A stretch of DNA of 64,000 nucleotides from Branchiostoma floridae (GCF_000003815.2 NC_049980.1:16806443-16870442), one strand, 5' to 3'; counted from the first letter of the stretch, positions 34,923 through 46,788 are shown. A program made the numbers and translations. The notes: generated from the sequence alone by a model not told the origin.

Positions 34923-35085
34923 CTATCAGGCTCCGCGGATTGTTGGTCAAATAGTAGAAATTGGACAAATAAAGGGAATCGTGTGTACTGACTCCACTGG
35001 CCGACCAACTCCCCAAGCACACTATTCCCTCATTCACCGTCCAATTTCTACTAGCATTTGACCAACGATTCGCGGAGCCTGATAG
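34923..35085. mobile_element. 163-bp palindromic MITE
   Basis: CTATCAGGCTCCGCGGAT at the left pairs with ATTCGCGGAGCCTGATAG at the right; the pairing runs on through TGGTCAAAT and AGTAGAAATTGGAC, about 47 bp in each arm. Similarity continues weakly outward (AGCCAAGAAA against TAGAGGCTAA). Confidence 0.85.
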
Positions 35086-36489
35086 AGGCTAATTTCTGGT
35101 TGTACAGGTATATTTCTTTCATTCGCTTTATTTGGACGTGTCAGACGTCGGCTGAATAGATTCCTCCTCAGATGCTGCCCAACAAGATGCAGAATTAGCA
35201 CATTTACGCTATAGATACTTTATATTATATCAAAGTAACAATGAAAGAAGAAAACTAATTATACAGCAAGAAAATGAAAACGCCTAGACAAACAGAGTTT
35301 GGTCCCAGTAATAACAAAAACGCAGCAGCGACACGCGTGTGTTATTCCACAGGAAGGGACACCTGGCGAAAACAAACGACTTTGTTATTTGAAAATACTA
35401 AATCTATTTCTCTTGTTAGTTCCAATGCCACAGATGAAAGTTTGGACGCCTTCCTGTGAATTTCCTGACTTTCTGTTCCTACCAGTGACGACTAAAGGCA
35501 ATACATACTTATTAATTATCAAAGACCATTTTCTGTCAACTGTCGAGAATGGGGGCAACAGCCTTTATATGCTTATCGAATGAATTTCTTTGCCTGAATG
35601 ATTCGTCTTTTTGCCGACATGAATAGCCTCAGGGCTAGCCTGCACACATGTTAGTAATCAAACACGACTCTTCAAGTTCCATACGTTGATTAGCTTGGAT
35701 GTTTGCTGGATCAGTTGTGCCAACTGTAAGAACAGGAACAATTTAAAGGGTGTTCAGATTTCACAGATTTCATGACACATGCAGGGCTAGGCAACTCATG
35801 ATCGAGGTGACCTACAGTGTAGATTCTTTAAATAACGTTATGACGATTATAGAAAGGGTATACGTACGAGTTCGAAAACGAAGACAGGTGCTTTTTCTCG
35901 AATCTCCTATTTTGACTGAGTAAGGTATTTTGGTACTGCATCAAACAATGCAATCTGTGCTGGGTTACCTGCCCACCGGCATTTGTCTCTGGAAAGTAGA
36001 AGATTTTGGACTCGTGCGACAGCGTCACTTTGAGACTCACGGTTGAACTTGAAGGATCTTTAAAGTCACGGTTTTCTACGACCTCACACACTGTATCGAG
36101 GCACGCCATGATTAAATTTCGCTAGGATTCATCATGACTGTACAAATATAACACATGTCACGTAAAACGTTGCTGCTGGCGGGCATACAGGAGAGCTATC
36201 ACTATAAATGGTTCCGATTCTCGGCTGGTAAATGTTTCCCAGTATCACTTCTCATAGCCAAAGGAGTCGGCATCAATAGAGAGTACATATTGCTTTGACT
36301 TATCTGAAAGTAGAGAGACCGTAGGCCGCAGAAAATTGATGAATAGGGAAGCAACTTCCAGAGAGGCAATCGCAGCCCCAGCCGAGTACCAGCTGATGGT
36401 TACTCAGGTGTGGTCTTTATTTTGTTAAACATTAACCACAGAGTGGGCAGCATACCTGCCGTATCCTTATCTTAACACAACTCTCAAGA

Positions 36490-38742
36490 ATGACACGAAG
36501 ACGGACGGCCATGTTGTTTTTGGTGGTTGTGCACCTTGTGATCTCCCTAGGGGGTGGGGAAGAGGTGTACTCGTCCCCCGGAGGTGACGAGAAGGCTGAC
36601 CTAATGTGTACGGACGACATTGGTAATAAGTTCAAGGAGGGGGACACCGTGTGGCTCGACTTTGGGTCCAGAAAGTGCTTGTGCGCGAAAGGTAAGGCTC
36701 AGTAGGGTCGCCATTGCATACATACAAGTCCATGGTGGGCTCTTGTAGTTCACAGGCACGTGGCTAGAAGCACTGGGAACGAGTCCAACTATTTGACAAT
36801 GTTTCAAATTTGTTCGTTCAACGGTCAATAGATATGCTAGAAATAAGATACAGCCTTATTGGCCGTCACGTTCGTACAGAGAGTAGACACCAAGCAATTC
36901 GGAGATCGAGTAGAGACTCTCGTGACTCTTGTCCTAGAATACTGCGTCATCAGTTGCCATGGTCACGATCTGCAGCTGTTACTGTGCGACCCATAAAACA
37001 AAGGAACGTTACAAGATCAGACTGGGTGGGGAAATAATATCGGGAGAACATCCAGAACGCTGTGTTTTGACTGCTCGGTTGAACTTGTACAAATGGATTA
37101 TGTCAGCTAATCTAAACCATGGACTGGAGTTGAGATTTGGGGTAGAAAGTTTTGCAAACAGCCACTAAACCCTAGGCCTAAACGAATGTCCTATTATGTG
37201 ACGCACGCAATGTCAGACGAGCAAGTGGACGATATTTCCCTGCCAAGCCAAAGAGTGCCTTTTACCGTGACTGGTGGGCCCGAAAGCCCACGTAAGTCTT
37301 GTAATCTCGTTCTGTTTATAAATTCCTTACCCTCTCCCACATGTGTTTATTCCAGCAACAACAAATCGATTTAGGAGGCCTTTTAGTTGTTGACATTCAA
37401 TTTGTCTTGCTGGGGTTTGCTATATTTACGGTGGCAGTGAAGCGTTAAAACCATTTCAGACTGATTCCTGTCATCGTGCCATAGCCGACAAACCTCGGGA
37501 GATGATTGACCTGCGTACTGGGAGTCTTACAAGAAGGGATGAAGAGAATGAAGCATTGAAGGGGAGAGGAAAGGACGGAATTTTCCTTCGATATAATCGA
37601 TTCTATACATCATGATTGGTAGGGACTTTTCTATACACGCAAGTGCAGAAAATATGATATCAATTATCACGTTTCATATAAAAAATTTAGCAGTATTCTG
37701 ATATCTTTATTGAACTTTTAAAGATACAAATATGAGTTCCTAGTAGGGTCTGACCCTAGGCTGCTGCTAGCGTTTTCATTTCTACACTGGCTGCAGGTGT
37801 ATTTGTAGCTCCCCTATTCCACTGGCCATTATAGATCCTCCCCTATTTACGGATCTGCCAGTGACCGTGTCAAAGTAGGACGAAGGTTTAGTGTTACCAT
37901 GTCTGTCTCTCAGAAGGGGTGTCCCACTGATAGATGAGGTGGGAGGAGTTTGGTGACCTGTATTCATTTTTCATGAGCTTGACAGATAAGTGGTCATAAG
38001 TGGAAGTTCTTTGTACAAAACCAAATGTCATCTACCTAGCCGACGTCTTGGTGACCGTTTGTCACCTTCCGACAGGCAACGCCGACTCTTTCTACATGCA
38101 CTTCGCACAGCAGATAGCTGTCGCTGCTGCAGTGTGAATATTGCTCCCAGACATGACTGAGATTGTATCCCCCATCATCACGGTTTGGGAAATAGCACTT
38201 GTAAGTTCTTGTAACAATGTGTTGGTGTCCAGTGTTCTGCCAACCTGAAGAAATTACTCCCGGAAGAATTGAAAGATAAAACGAAGTGTCAATGCTGAGC
38301 TCAATATTTTCCCAGGTAAGCTGACCAGTTGCAGTGACGCCTATGAGTGTCCTCCCATCCCTGAAGACTGTGTGGAGACACGTGACATCCCGGACTACTG
38401 TACCATCTGCAGCAAAAGGGGCTGCAAATCTCCCACAAAGGGCAAATATCTCAATATCGGTATGGATCATGAATAGAATGGTTTTCCGTTTTCTCATTTG
38501 TTCTTCTACTTTCTTTTTTTATGATTTTCTTTCTCTGTCCACTCCTGTAATGTCATTTTCAAGTTCTATTTCATTACTTTCCCCACAACCCCATTCTTTT
38601 TCAAGTACAGTATCTGTTGTTTTTTCATGCAGGTGAAACGCACATCCAGGAAAAGGCATGTATCAGATGCGAGTGCAAGGAGGGGAGTACTCTGCAGTGC
38701 AGCGACATTCCTGGCTGTGCCCGAGATCGGCATGCAGAATAG
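36490..38742 (+). CDS. secreted cysteine-rich protein with two VWC-like modules (gene A)
   Basis: Three exons, 36490-36691, 38316-38459 and 38633-38742, GT-AG and all phase 1, giving 151 aa. Residues 1-23 form a signal peptide (charged start, then LFLVVVHLVISLGGG). From Cys40 the pattern C-x(8)-FKEGDTV-x(8)-CLC-x(6)-C-x(5)-CPPIPEDC is typical of a von Willebrand factor type C module. A second module (RGCKSPTKG through CIRCECKEG to GC) follows and is split between exons 2 and 3. No membrane segment, so it is probably secreted; proteins with VWC repeats often bind BMP-type ligands or each other, but the partner here is unknown. It is a paralogue of the gene at 42349-45979: exons 1 and 2 align in sequence and in intended phase. 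The 1.6 kb intron 1 shows no other exon. Confidence 0.8.
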
Positions 38743-40175
38743 AAGGGAAAGACTGACATCTTGCGGAAACTGTTAGAACTGGTGTAGATTTGTCAATTCT
38801 TTACTTTTCTGTCTTGACACTGCAAACAAATACATGTACGTATGCTATCTTCTCGACGAACTGTGATATAGCAGGACAACCTTTCGTATACGACTTTGCT
38901 GACTTAGCTTCAGATAGATATGGAAAAGAAGACAACTATGAACTATTGTGTCATTGAGCCGGCTTTACTATTCGTGCGAACGCCGCCGAATTTGTAGATC
39001 GGTCAGAGCTCGCCGAATTTCAACATCGCCCGAGCATCGGCTGTATTTTTTGCTTAAAATCTACCCCTTTACAAATTGGACAGGGATCGGGCGACGTCTA
39101 TCCAACACTAATGATTACTTATCCTCATGAGATGGTAGCATTCCTTGACCATGGACGAAGTGACTATCCCGGTAAAATGCTAATATTTGGGTAAACTTTA
39201 ACTTCTGAGTTTGGGGAAATATGTAGGGCATGAGTGCGGTGGACTGTCGCCCTAAAACAATAATATTGTATAGTTGCGATACCCCAATCCAAAATCTCAT
39301 AAAATGTTGAAAAATCGTCGCCGAGGCCTTGCGGAATTTAAGCGCAGCGTCCGGGGACCCACGAATGTCGGTCGAGCTGCGAAAAATCGTTCGAAGCCCG
39401 CGCAATCGCCAGGACGTCGGTCGTTCTTCGGCCGAAAATGCACATTTAGAGCTCGCCAATACGTCAACCGAGTTAAATTCTTGATGTAAAGGGGGCTTTA
39501 TCGAGCCTCTTACTGATCAGTTGACACTTCTTGGGTTGTTAAATATATAAAGCAATGTACATACAGTATCAGCCCCGAGCCCTATCCGTACCTTGTATTT
39601 CATCCAAGGCTAAAGGTAGCTAACGTTGTAGTGGTAAAACTTGTAAAGAGAATTAGGCTGTCACGATTGTCGTATGTCATTCGCATACTATGCAATAGTA
39701 ATAGTTAATGGGACTTATAAAACGAGGCTCTCCAATTTCGTTTATCTATCAATGATCAATATGAACATGATATCAACAATGTCGTGTATGTGTCCATTGG
39801 TAGCGTGGCAGAAAGGATAAAGAACACTACAGGCAGAACCAGAGATGTGAGACTAGAACGTACAGTTAATGGTTGCCTCTTTTGCAGCACTTGAGCTAGA
39901 CATTGAAAACAGTACAACGTAGCTGGCCGGGTATTTCCGCCCTTCTTCAGACCTTACGCAGCAGTCAGAAGTTAGGCTCTCTCCGAGCAGAAAAATGAAT
40001 AAGCGAGAATTACTCAATTAGATTACGATTTCTCCTCCCCGCACATCTGCTTCTATATCATAGCGCCTTCACACTGAAATCGAATTTACAGCAGGAATAA
40101 AGCAGAACCAGCCGGAATTAAGTATTTGCAAAATTCGTGCTGCATTCGGGTGGGAAACCCAAATGGACCTTATAT

Positions 40176-40600
40176 CCCCTTCACACGAGAAGGAATGAGC
40201 CGGAATGCCGTCAGAATGAAAATTCTTTTCTATTCCTGGAAATTCGTAGTGTATTCTAGAAATTCTCACTGCATTCCATATATTCTTTTGGCCACATTTT
40301 GACAGGATTCGAAGTGGCTTGCCGTTTCAGTTCTCCATCGAATGAGATAAGAATGTTTCGAATTGTATTGCACTGCATTGTTGGAACGAATGCCGTAGAA
40401 TGCCGTCATACTGCAGTTAGTATANNNNNNNNNNNNNNNNNNNNNNNNNNNNNNNNNNNNNNNNNNNNNNNNNNNNNNNNNNNNNNNNNNNNNNNNNNNN
40501 NNNNNNNNNNNNNNNNNNNNNNNNATATCCAGGATAGAAAAGAATTTTCATTCTGACGGCATTGCGGATCATTCTTGCTCTCGTGCCTTTACCGTGTGAT
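40176..40600. mobile_element. TIR element interrupted by a scaffold gap
   Basis: GCCGTCAGAATGAAAATTCT near 40206 reappears as its reverse complement near 40536, and both arms continue outward for about 60 bases to CACACG-type ends. The 100-N gap lies between the arms. A related TTCACACTGAAATCGAAT start at 40067 suggests a second partial copy next to it. Confidence 0.7.
40425..40524. other. assembly gap (100 N)
   Basis: Exactly 100 Ns, the usual placeholder for unknown length. It falls inside an inverted repeat. Confidence 0.99.
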
Positions 40601-41030
40601 TGTCCATCGAGTCAAGGACACGTGGAAGTATTAGATAGTCTATTTCAGGACGCATTTATCAGTCATGAGTCATGACGGTTTCTTAGAATACTTACCTATG
40701 AGTCAGGCGAATACACTGTCCAGCTGTCCATAGCACGGATAAACCCAGGAAACTGGCCACGGGAAGCACGGCCCCTGTCCTGGCCTCCGGCCCATATTCG
40801 GCCCAAATTCATCAGACACGTCAGAAAGTGTGAGAAGACATGTACTATCGGAGACAATAATGATTCAGCCTGTTGTTGGAGACTTCCTGTTCGAGGCGGA
40901 TAAATAAGGTTCGTTCCCGGTCTGATCAGACATCAGGGCTAGGACACCCGTTCGTGAAGGTAGGTCAGTAGGTGCCTAGTGGTGATACATGACGTTATAT
41001 GTAGGTCAGGAGCTTTCCTTTCTGTTAATA

Positions 41031-41101
41031 TAGAGTAGGGTAGGGTAGGGTAGGGTAAGGGTAGGGTAGGGTAGGGTAGGGTAGAGTAGAGTAGAGTAGA
41101 G
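41031..41101. repeat. (TAGGG)n / (TAGAG)n pentanucleotide array
   Basis: About nine TAGGG units with one TAAGGG variant, then four TAGAG units. The spaced GGG runs on the plus strand could form G-quadruplexes. It resembles but is not the TTAGGG telomere repeat. Confidence 0.95.
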
Positions 41102-42057
41102 TTTCTTCGGCCAGGTAGGAAACGGCTGGTTCCATTTTAGGCCGCTATTCACTTCTTCGTCACAGTCATTTCCAGTTTGTGGGGGTTGTAATGTGTTGTG
41201 CTTTCATTTGTACGTTTTGAAGTAGATTGACACATATCACACCACGCATGTATAATGTTACGGTGACATGTGTAGACTGTATACGTAACGTCAATACGTC
41301 ATGTATGAATTGACTGTATTTTATATGTAAACTATTATCTGATTTACAATGCAATCACTAGCCACACCCGTGTATTAGCGCAATAATAAGGGTAGAAGAA
41401 AGTCAATGAAATGTGTCTTACTGGACCACACGATGTTTCAACCTACATAATTGTATGGTGTTCCATCTTACCAGAGATTTAGTACATTATAGACTGATCA
41501 TCCGTAATCTTCAACTAGAAAGATGCATAAACTGACCATAATTTGGGCGCGTTTTGCGGCTTTTTGTTCGCCTGTCAGGACAAAACTCAGTTCTTTGGGT
41601 TTCTCGGGTTACTAGATCTTACTGCGTTCAGACCTTACATCTGCTTTGAGATTAACTCTCTCAACTATCGAACCCGTCACGGTCTGATTCTTACCAGCTT
41701 ACCACTTTTATGGCGGAGGTCCAAACTGTCGTAAGCCATGCCGGTCAAATACATACTTGATCATTTTTAAAGAGATAATAGTGCCACAGAACTCTTGTTC
41801 AAGCAATACAATAGATGATCATTGATCTTCATTGGTAGATTTTCACCTAGGACAAATTGAATACGCCGCGCCACTGAAATGGCGTCGCCGATCGGACGTC
41901 GGCGCGACATCAACGGTGACAAGCTAAATCCACAAGAGTTTCCTATTGTAGGTTGTTACTCAGTATACTTTACTGTTCCCTCAACCTATCAGTGCGCTTC
42001 AGCGACGGCCTCTTCTTTCCACTCTTCCTTTGATAAAATGTTGCTGGTGGAAGCAAA

Positions 42058-42087
42058 GAGCTTTTATCAAAGCGTTGATAAAAGCTC
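42058..42087. promoter_or_regulatory. perfect 13-bp hairpin with GATAA sites
   Basis: GAGCTTTTATCAA, a 4-base AGCG loop, then TTGATAAAAGCTC. A further TTTGATAAAA lies at 42030, and CTGGTGGAAG / TTGGTGGAAG follow the two GATAAAA sites as a direct repeat. It lies about 260 bases upstream of gene B. A GATA-factor role is only a guess. Confidence 0.35.
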
Positions 42088-42348
42088 ATTGGTGGAAGAG
42101 ATAGATAAAACAAATACCTATTTAGAATTGTAAATTACTGCACACAAGACATCGGATGGGGCCGGAGAAACCGGCTGTTGTTTTGGCACCCCATCGATTT
42201 GGGGGATCGGGTATCTTCTGAATGCAGAAGGGGGCGCAGGTGACGGTTCTAGGTGAACAACAAGAGCAAATCTAGCCGCCTGTTATCTAGCCGACTGTCT
42301 CTCTCCCTGTAATTTTCTAGCAGAGTTTTTTCTGCGTGTACACTATAC

Positions 42349-45300
42349 TTGCGGACTCTGGGAATGATCATGGGAAGGCAGATGTCCAGAGAACGCGGCT
42401 GCCTAATGACGATCCTGACTTGTATGATGCTGGGTGCGGCGGTTGAGGGCCAGGGGAGGCCTTGTATCGGCACCGGAGGGATACCAGCAGTGGAGGGTGC
42501 TACGGTCTACATCGACTTCGCCTCGAAGAAATGTATTGCAGACAAGGTAAGAAACAAAGCGTACATATTTACATNNNNNNNNNNNNNNNNNNNNNNNNNN
42601 NNNNNNNNNNNNNNNNNNNNNNNNNNNNNNNNNNNNNNNNNNNNNNNNNNNNNNNNNNNNNNNNNNNNNNNNNNGGCGGAAAGATTTATCTCTTGGCACA
42701 GGATGAGCAAGTGAATTTCGCAACCAGTCATCATCTTGATGACCCTTGATGGCTACGACTATAAAACACGCTCGAGAATATCTTCCAAACTGGCTTATCC
42801 TTCATGTGGTCCAAACTATTTCAATAGTGCTTTCGTACTTACTCTTTTGTCCTGAATTCCCATACAACCCTCTGACCAAATTCACCCAACTTGATAAACA
42901 AGTTCAAAACTGTTAGTATTAGCGTGGTATATTTTCTATCTCTTAGAAATTGGGGACAGTTGGACAGTCCCCAATTTTTGTTCAGACCATACATACTGTG
43001 AGCCAGAAAAGTACCCGGCGTGGGGCAAAGCGAGTCTTGGATGTCACGTGTCAATAAAGCCTGTTTAGAAGTTTAAAACTATACGTAGTGATTAGTTCCA
43101 GCCACAAGATACAAACAATCGACTGCGACATGCAAAGAACAGATGTTGTTATTTAAGGGGGTGTTCTGGGCAGTTCGGGCCCTTCTGATCGGGTCAGGCA
43201 CGGCATCATCACCGCATCCAAATACATACCAGACTACCTCAGGTATCACCCGATCAATCTGTCAATCAACTAATCAATCGATCTCTATTAATCACATCTT
43301 CCTCGGATGTGAATCCAGATAAATTGCCACAGCAAGTAAATTTTATGGATGACATCCTCTGCAGATTGCAAAAATAGTGCGATAGGGCGAAAAAAAACAA
43401 GATGGGTGGAAAAAAACAAGATGGCTACATCTTAAAAAATAGGCATCATAAAGTTGTGATGACTGTTGTAAAAAGAAATAAAGGGACAAAACATGGTATC
43501 AGAGCCAACAAGGCATTCATTCCTGTATTTAAGGTATGTACTGGTGTGGTACAAGTGACACTAGGGTGGTAGACTGGCATCACCAACAAAGTTGGTAACC
43601 ACACTCATGGCTTCCACATTGGTGTCACTATCCAATAAGTTTCATTCCTACAACTACTGGTACCTTGCAAGTGTCACCTCTACAATTACAACTATCAGGC
43701 TACAACACAACATATTTGCTCATTTTGATACTTTATCGTCATGTTGACCATCCCTGCAGAAGAAAAAAATTCTTGTTTTTTTTTCTGAAATCAGGCGAAA
43801 ATTCATGCGCGCGCTGATGTCATCCATAAAATTTACTTGCTGTGGCCTAAGGAAATTATTAGAATCTTGGAAAGTTGATTTTCACATGCCTTCAAAAGAA
43901 TCATAGCGACATGTGTTGAAAAGAATCAAAGAATGACAAAAACGTATCCATGTCTTGATGGCTAGTGTCCAGAATCGTCTAGGGTAGTACTTACTCTCTG
44001 CCTCAAGAGCTATCTACCACTTAAAACCATTGCCATAGCATCTCCAGAACTCAAACCTGGAGGTTCCACTGCAATACCGTAACAAGACGCTAGGGGGGGG
44101 GGGGCAAAAAACTAATCGTTACCACGTACATTTTTGTATTATGAAGAGGGAGCTCATTGCACACACACTCACAAACGCCACCGAAAAATAACTTTCATGG
44201 CGAAGGTAGTTAATGGAAGTGTATTATCACTCTATCGTGACCTGCAGGCATCTTGGCGGACTGCGTCCCTGCCTATGAGTGTCCCACCATACCAGACGAC
44301 TGCGTTGATATCCAGTATCTTGCAGACTACGCCTGTAACGAAGGAAAGCAGTGCGTTGAACGGGGGTGTAAGGTACCTAGCACGGGACAGATCATACGAA
44401 AAGGTGTGCTTTTTCATCAGTCTCTAAAGAAAAACTTTTTTTTTCTCATCACGAACCGTATTCGTTACACTCTCTCAATTTGTTGTTCACAGTATAATCA
44501 CATGTGTATTCAATATACATGGCATTGTGTAGGAAAACACGACAAATGTTGTATATTGTCTGCTATATACGGCGTTCATGTCACTGCCTATTCAGGCCAA
44601 CAGTCTGGAGACTGCACGTGCGGAGAGGAGGGTCAGTGCCAGCGACACAGTCCACCGGTGTACCCGAGACCTCCTGCCCCTATACAAGCGGTACTCGTGC
44701 AACCTTTTCAAAAGTTTAGTACATAGAATTGATGGATGTAATTACAAATGGAAGTTGATATTCGTCTTTTTAAACAATAGCAATAAGTAGTATTAGTAGA
44801 TCTTAATGACTTCTAGGTAAGGTGATTTTTGGTATTTGTTATAGATGTTTATTAACGGCCAGTACGCATATTCTATTACTTTTGTGAACAGTGCAAGTTA
44901 GCTGCGAGACTGGCATTTTGAATGTTCGAGTTATCCGAACGATTCATATAGACAGAAGTACATCTTTATATATTGTCATTAGATCTAAGCCAGTTTTGCG
45001 CGGCATGGAAACTGCAAATGAGGCATTCACTGGCCAGCCCATATCGTACGTCAAAATCCGGTTGTAATGCATCATTCTTGTCAATTTACGCAAATTTCAG
45101 ATTATCTCTGTTGACGTTGCAGGGTTGCGCCCCCTTTGGAAGTTGTAGCCCCTGCACCACAGACGCACAGTGTGCTCGATATGAGTATTGCGGCTACACA
45201 TTCGGCTTGTCATCGGGCCAGTGCGTGGTGAGTGTACTGGTTTGTAGTGGCATGTAAAAACAAAACAAAACAAAACAAAAGTTTGGATAGAGTCAGTTAT

Positions 45301-45979
45301 TAACTGGCGCCGTTGGTTTCTAAATAACACCCGCTATCTTTCGTCGTAACAGCTGCTTCTTGGTTTGGCTTGTTTGTTTATTTATTCATCATCATCATCA
45401 TCATTATTTATTTATTAGCAATGATAAAGAGAAAAAAGAAATGTACAGGAGAAGGGAAAACTTCTGTATGACTAACTACGCCTTCTTCCTCTATACTGAT
45501 TGAATCGATCGTACCCTAAATCAACAATAGTCGAAGATTGATAATTCTGTAATACAGGCAATGCATAATGGATCAGAAGTATTTTTATGGCTATTCCCGA
45601 TAAATCTATGACACATTTGTATTTTATTGTGCTAGTGATGTGCGGAAGCTTGGATTAGTATAGTGGACAGGGAGTGTCTTAGTTTTCATGGTTTCTCGTC
45701 CTTCAGGGCCAGGACTGTTATAGTGACATTGACTGTGAGGGCGGACGCTGTAACGGCGGTGCGGTAAGGCCCCGGATGCGCGGGTGGTGCTCCCTTCCTC
45801 TCGGGATGGCCCTTGGAGCGGCGCCAGTGGCCTATGCGGCACCTGGGCAGGTTCAAGGACCAGTTCAGCCACCGAGACCGTTGTACGGCCGCTGGCGGAA
45901 GCAAGGTGCGTCCGAGAATAGTGACGCCAACGCTGACACACCGAAATCTGTTAATGATAACACCGAAGTAGCGAAATAG
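42349..45979 (+). CDS. secreted cysteine-rich protein, VWC-like N-terminus plus extra Cys-rich domain (gene B)
   Basis: Paralogue of the gene at 36490. Exons: about 42349-42546, 44248-44403, 44596-44690, 45123-45227, 45707-45979. Exon 1 has a signal peptide (MTILTCMMLGAAVEG) and a VWC start; ATGs at 42349, 42364, 42370, 42382 and 42406 are all possible, and 42406 places the hydrophobic stretch first. Exon 2 (CVPAYECPTIPDDC) matches exon 2 of gene A. Exons 4-5 add a disulfide-rich module (CAPFGSCSPCTTDAQC then GQDCYSDIDCEGGRC) and a Pro/Ala-rich, hydrophilic tail. Exon 1 ends in phase 0 while exon 2 needs phase 1, and the second Cys of the expected C-x-C is missing. The donor of exon 3 is weak: 44690 or an earlier GT after CCACCG. 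Without splicing, exon 3 stops at 44726, giving a short form. Exons 4-5 could in principle belong to a separate gene, but phases agree. Confidence 0.7.
42575..42674. other. assembly gap (100 N)
   Basis: Begins 28 bases after exon 1 of gene B, inside intron 1. True length unknown. Confidence 0.99.
43326..43846. mobile_element. 521-bp MITE with 31-bp perfect TIRs
   Basis: GCCACAGCAAGTAAATTTTA through GATGACATC at 43326-43356 is exactly repeated in inverted orientation at 43816-43846. Identical ends suggest a fairly recent insertion. Located in intron 1 of gene B. No ORF of interest; no clear target duplication. Confidence 0.9.
45258..45410. repeat. simple repeats in gene B intron 4
   Basis: (CAAAA)n at about 45258-45280 and (ATC)n at about 45386-45402, both short. 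Nothing else is visible in this 0.5 kb intron. Confidence 0.8.
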
Positions 45980-46788
45980 AACTTATCAACAGACAGACGG
46001 ATCGCCATCACCAGGCGTGAAAATATAGGATTCTTTTTTTATTATCGTGACGTTCAATTGGACTGAATTTTCTTCCTAACGTTAAACTTCACAGGGAGTA
46101 GCGCAGAAAAGAAACATACAGGCGGCACATACATATAGTACATATATGGCCCCATTCAGTCTGGATTGATCATGGTTAAATCATCAGCCCAACATCTAGA
46201 TCTTCGCTATGGCTTATCGGTCCTATACAAGAATTACAGTCACTGCCACGCACATATAGGGCGCATCTGTCATCACTCTATTCTCGGAGTAAATCATGTT
46301 GAATTGGCAATGAACCGCGAAAGTCGGGCGCTTTTCAATTTTTTTCATGTCCATGTTGAGAAGACCGAGGTACATACATAGTGTCTTTATATATGTCTAG
46401 ATATAGATTTGATTATGACATTAATAAACATATTCTTTATCAACTGCGTGTAGGTATGTTGTTATTTTGACAGGATGATAATGTAAGCAGGAAAAAAGGT
46501 ATAAACATTTTTTAAACTTTACATTTGTGGAGTAAGATATGGTGTATTTACGCGTAAACTCGAGTCTTGTCACAAAACCTCTCATTGTGTAATGTCTTTG
46601 ATTATTCATTTAATCGTAGATTAGCCTATGACATCGTCACAGGAAATAGATCTATGTCAAATGTTACGAGGGACTGTAAAATGTCACCATGAAAAACTTG
46701 TAGCTCTGCCGCTAGACGTTCGGCTTTCGTATTTAAGACACATCGTTATATGCAACAATAAGTATACTATTATACACCGGAATTTAGA

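Larger units (their letters stand above)
33833..36489. other. intergenic, GAS1 upstream to gene A
   Basis: Contains two palindromic MITEs (34450-34643, 34923-35085). The stretch 35090-36489 has only unsupported ORFs; a GAS1 promoter should lie just above 33700 but shows no clear TATA box. The 5' flank of gene A ends in an AC-rich leader. Confidence 0.5.
38743..42348. other. intergenic between genes A and B
   Basis: Holds a CpG-rich repeat-like block (about 38950-39500), the gapped MITE at 40176-40600, the TAGGG array at 41031 and the hairpin at 42058. A sequence GATAAATAAGG near 40900, followed by a possible donor GAAGGTAGGT near 40960, could be a promoter and non-coding first exon of gene B, whose exon 1 is preceded by a TTTTCTAG acceptor; this is speculative. 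Confidence 0.4.

Noticed and set aside
35828-36109. 93-codon minus-strand ORF starting MACLDTVCEVVENRD
   Set aside because: It has a reasonable start and a possible donor near 35968, but no matching second exon and no family similarity.
38036-38497. 153-codon minus-strand ORF
   Set aside because: It is the shadow of gene A exon 2 on the opposite strand plus intron.
38950-39500. CpG-rich block with CGCCGAAT and CGTCGGTCG-type motifs, possible transposon
   Set aside because: I could not find matching inverted ends or target duplications; left as repeat-like sequence only.
41031-41101. Interstitial telomere repeat
   Set aside because: The unit is TAGGG, five bases, not TTAGGG; only one TAAGGG variant occurs.
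41879-42133. 84-codon ORF starting MASPIGRRRD
   Set aside because: It runs through the GATAA hairpin repeat, and no splice sites or similarity support it.
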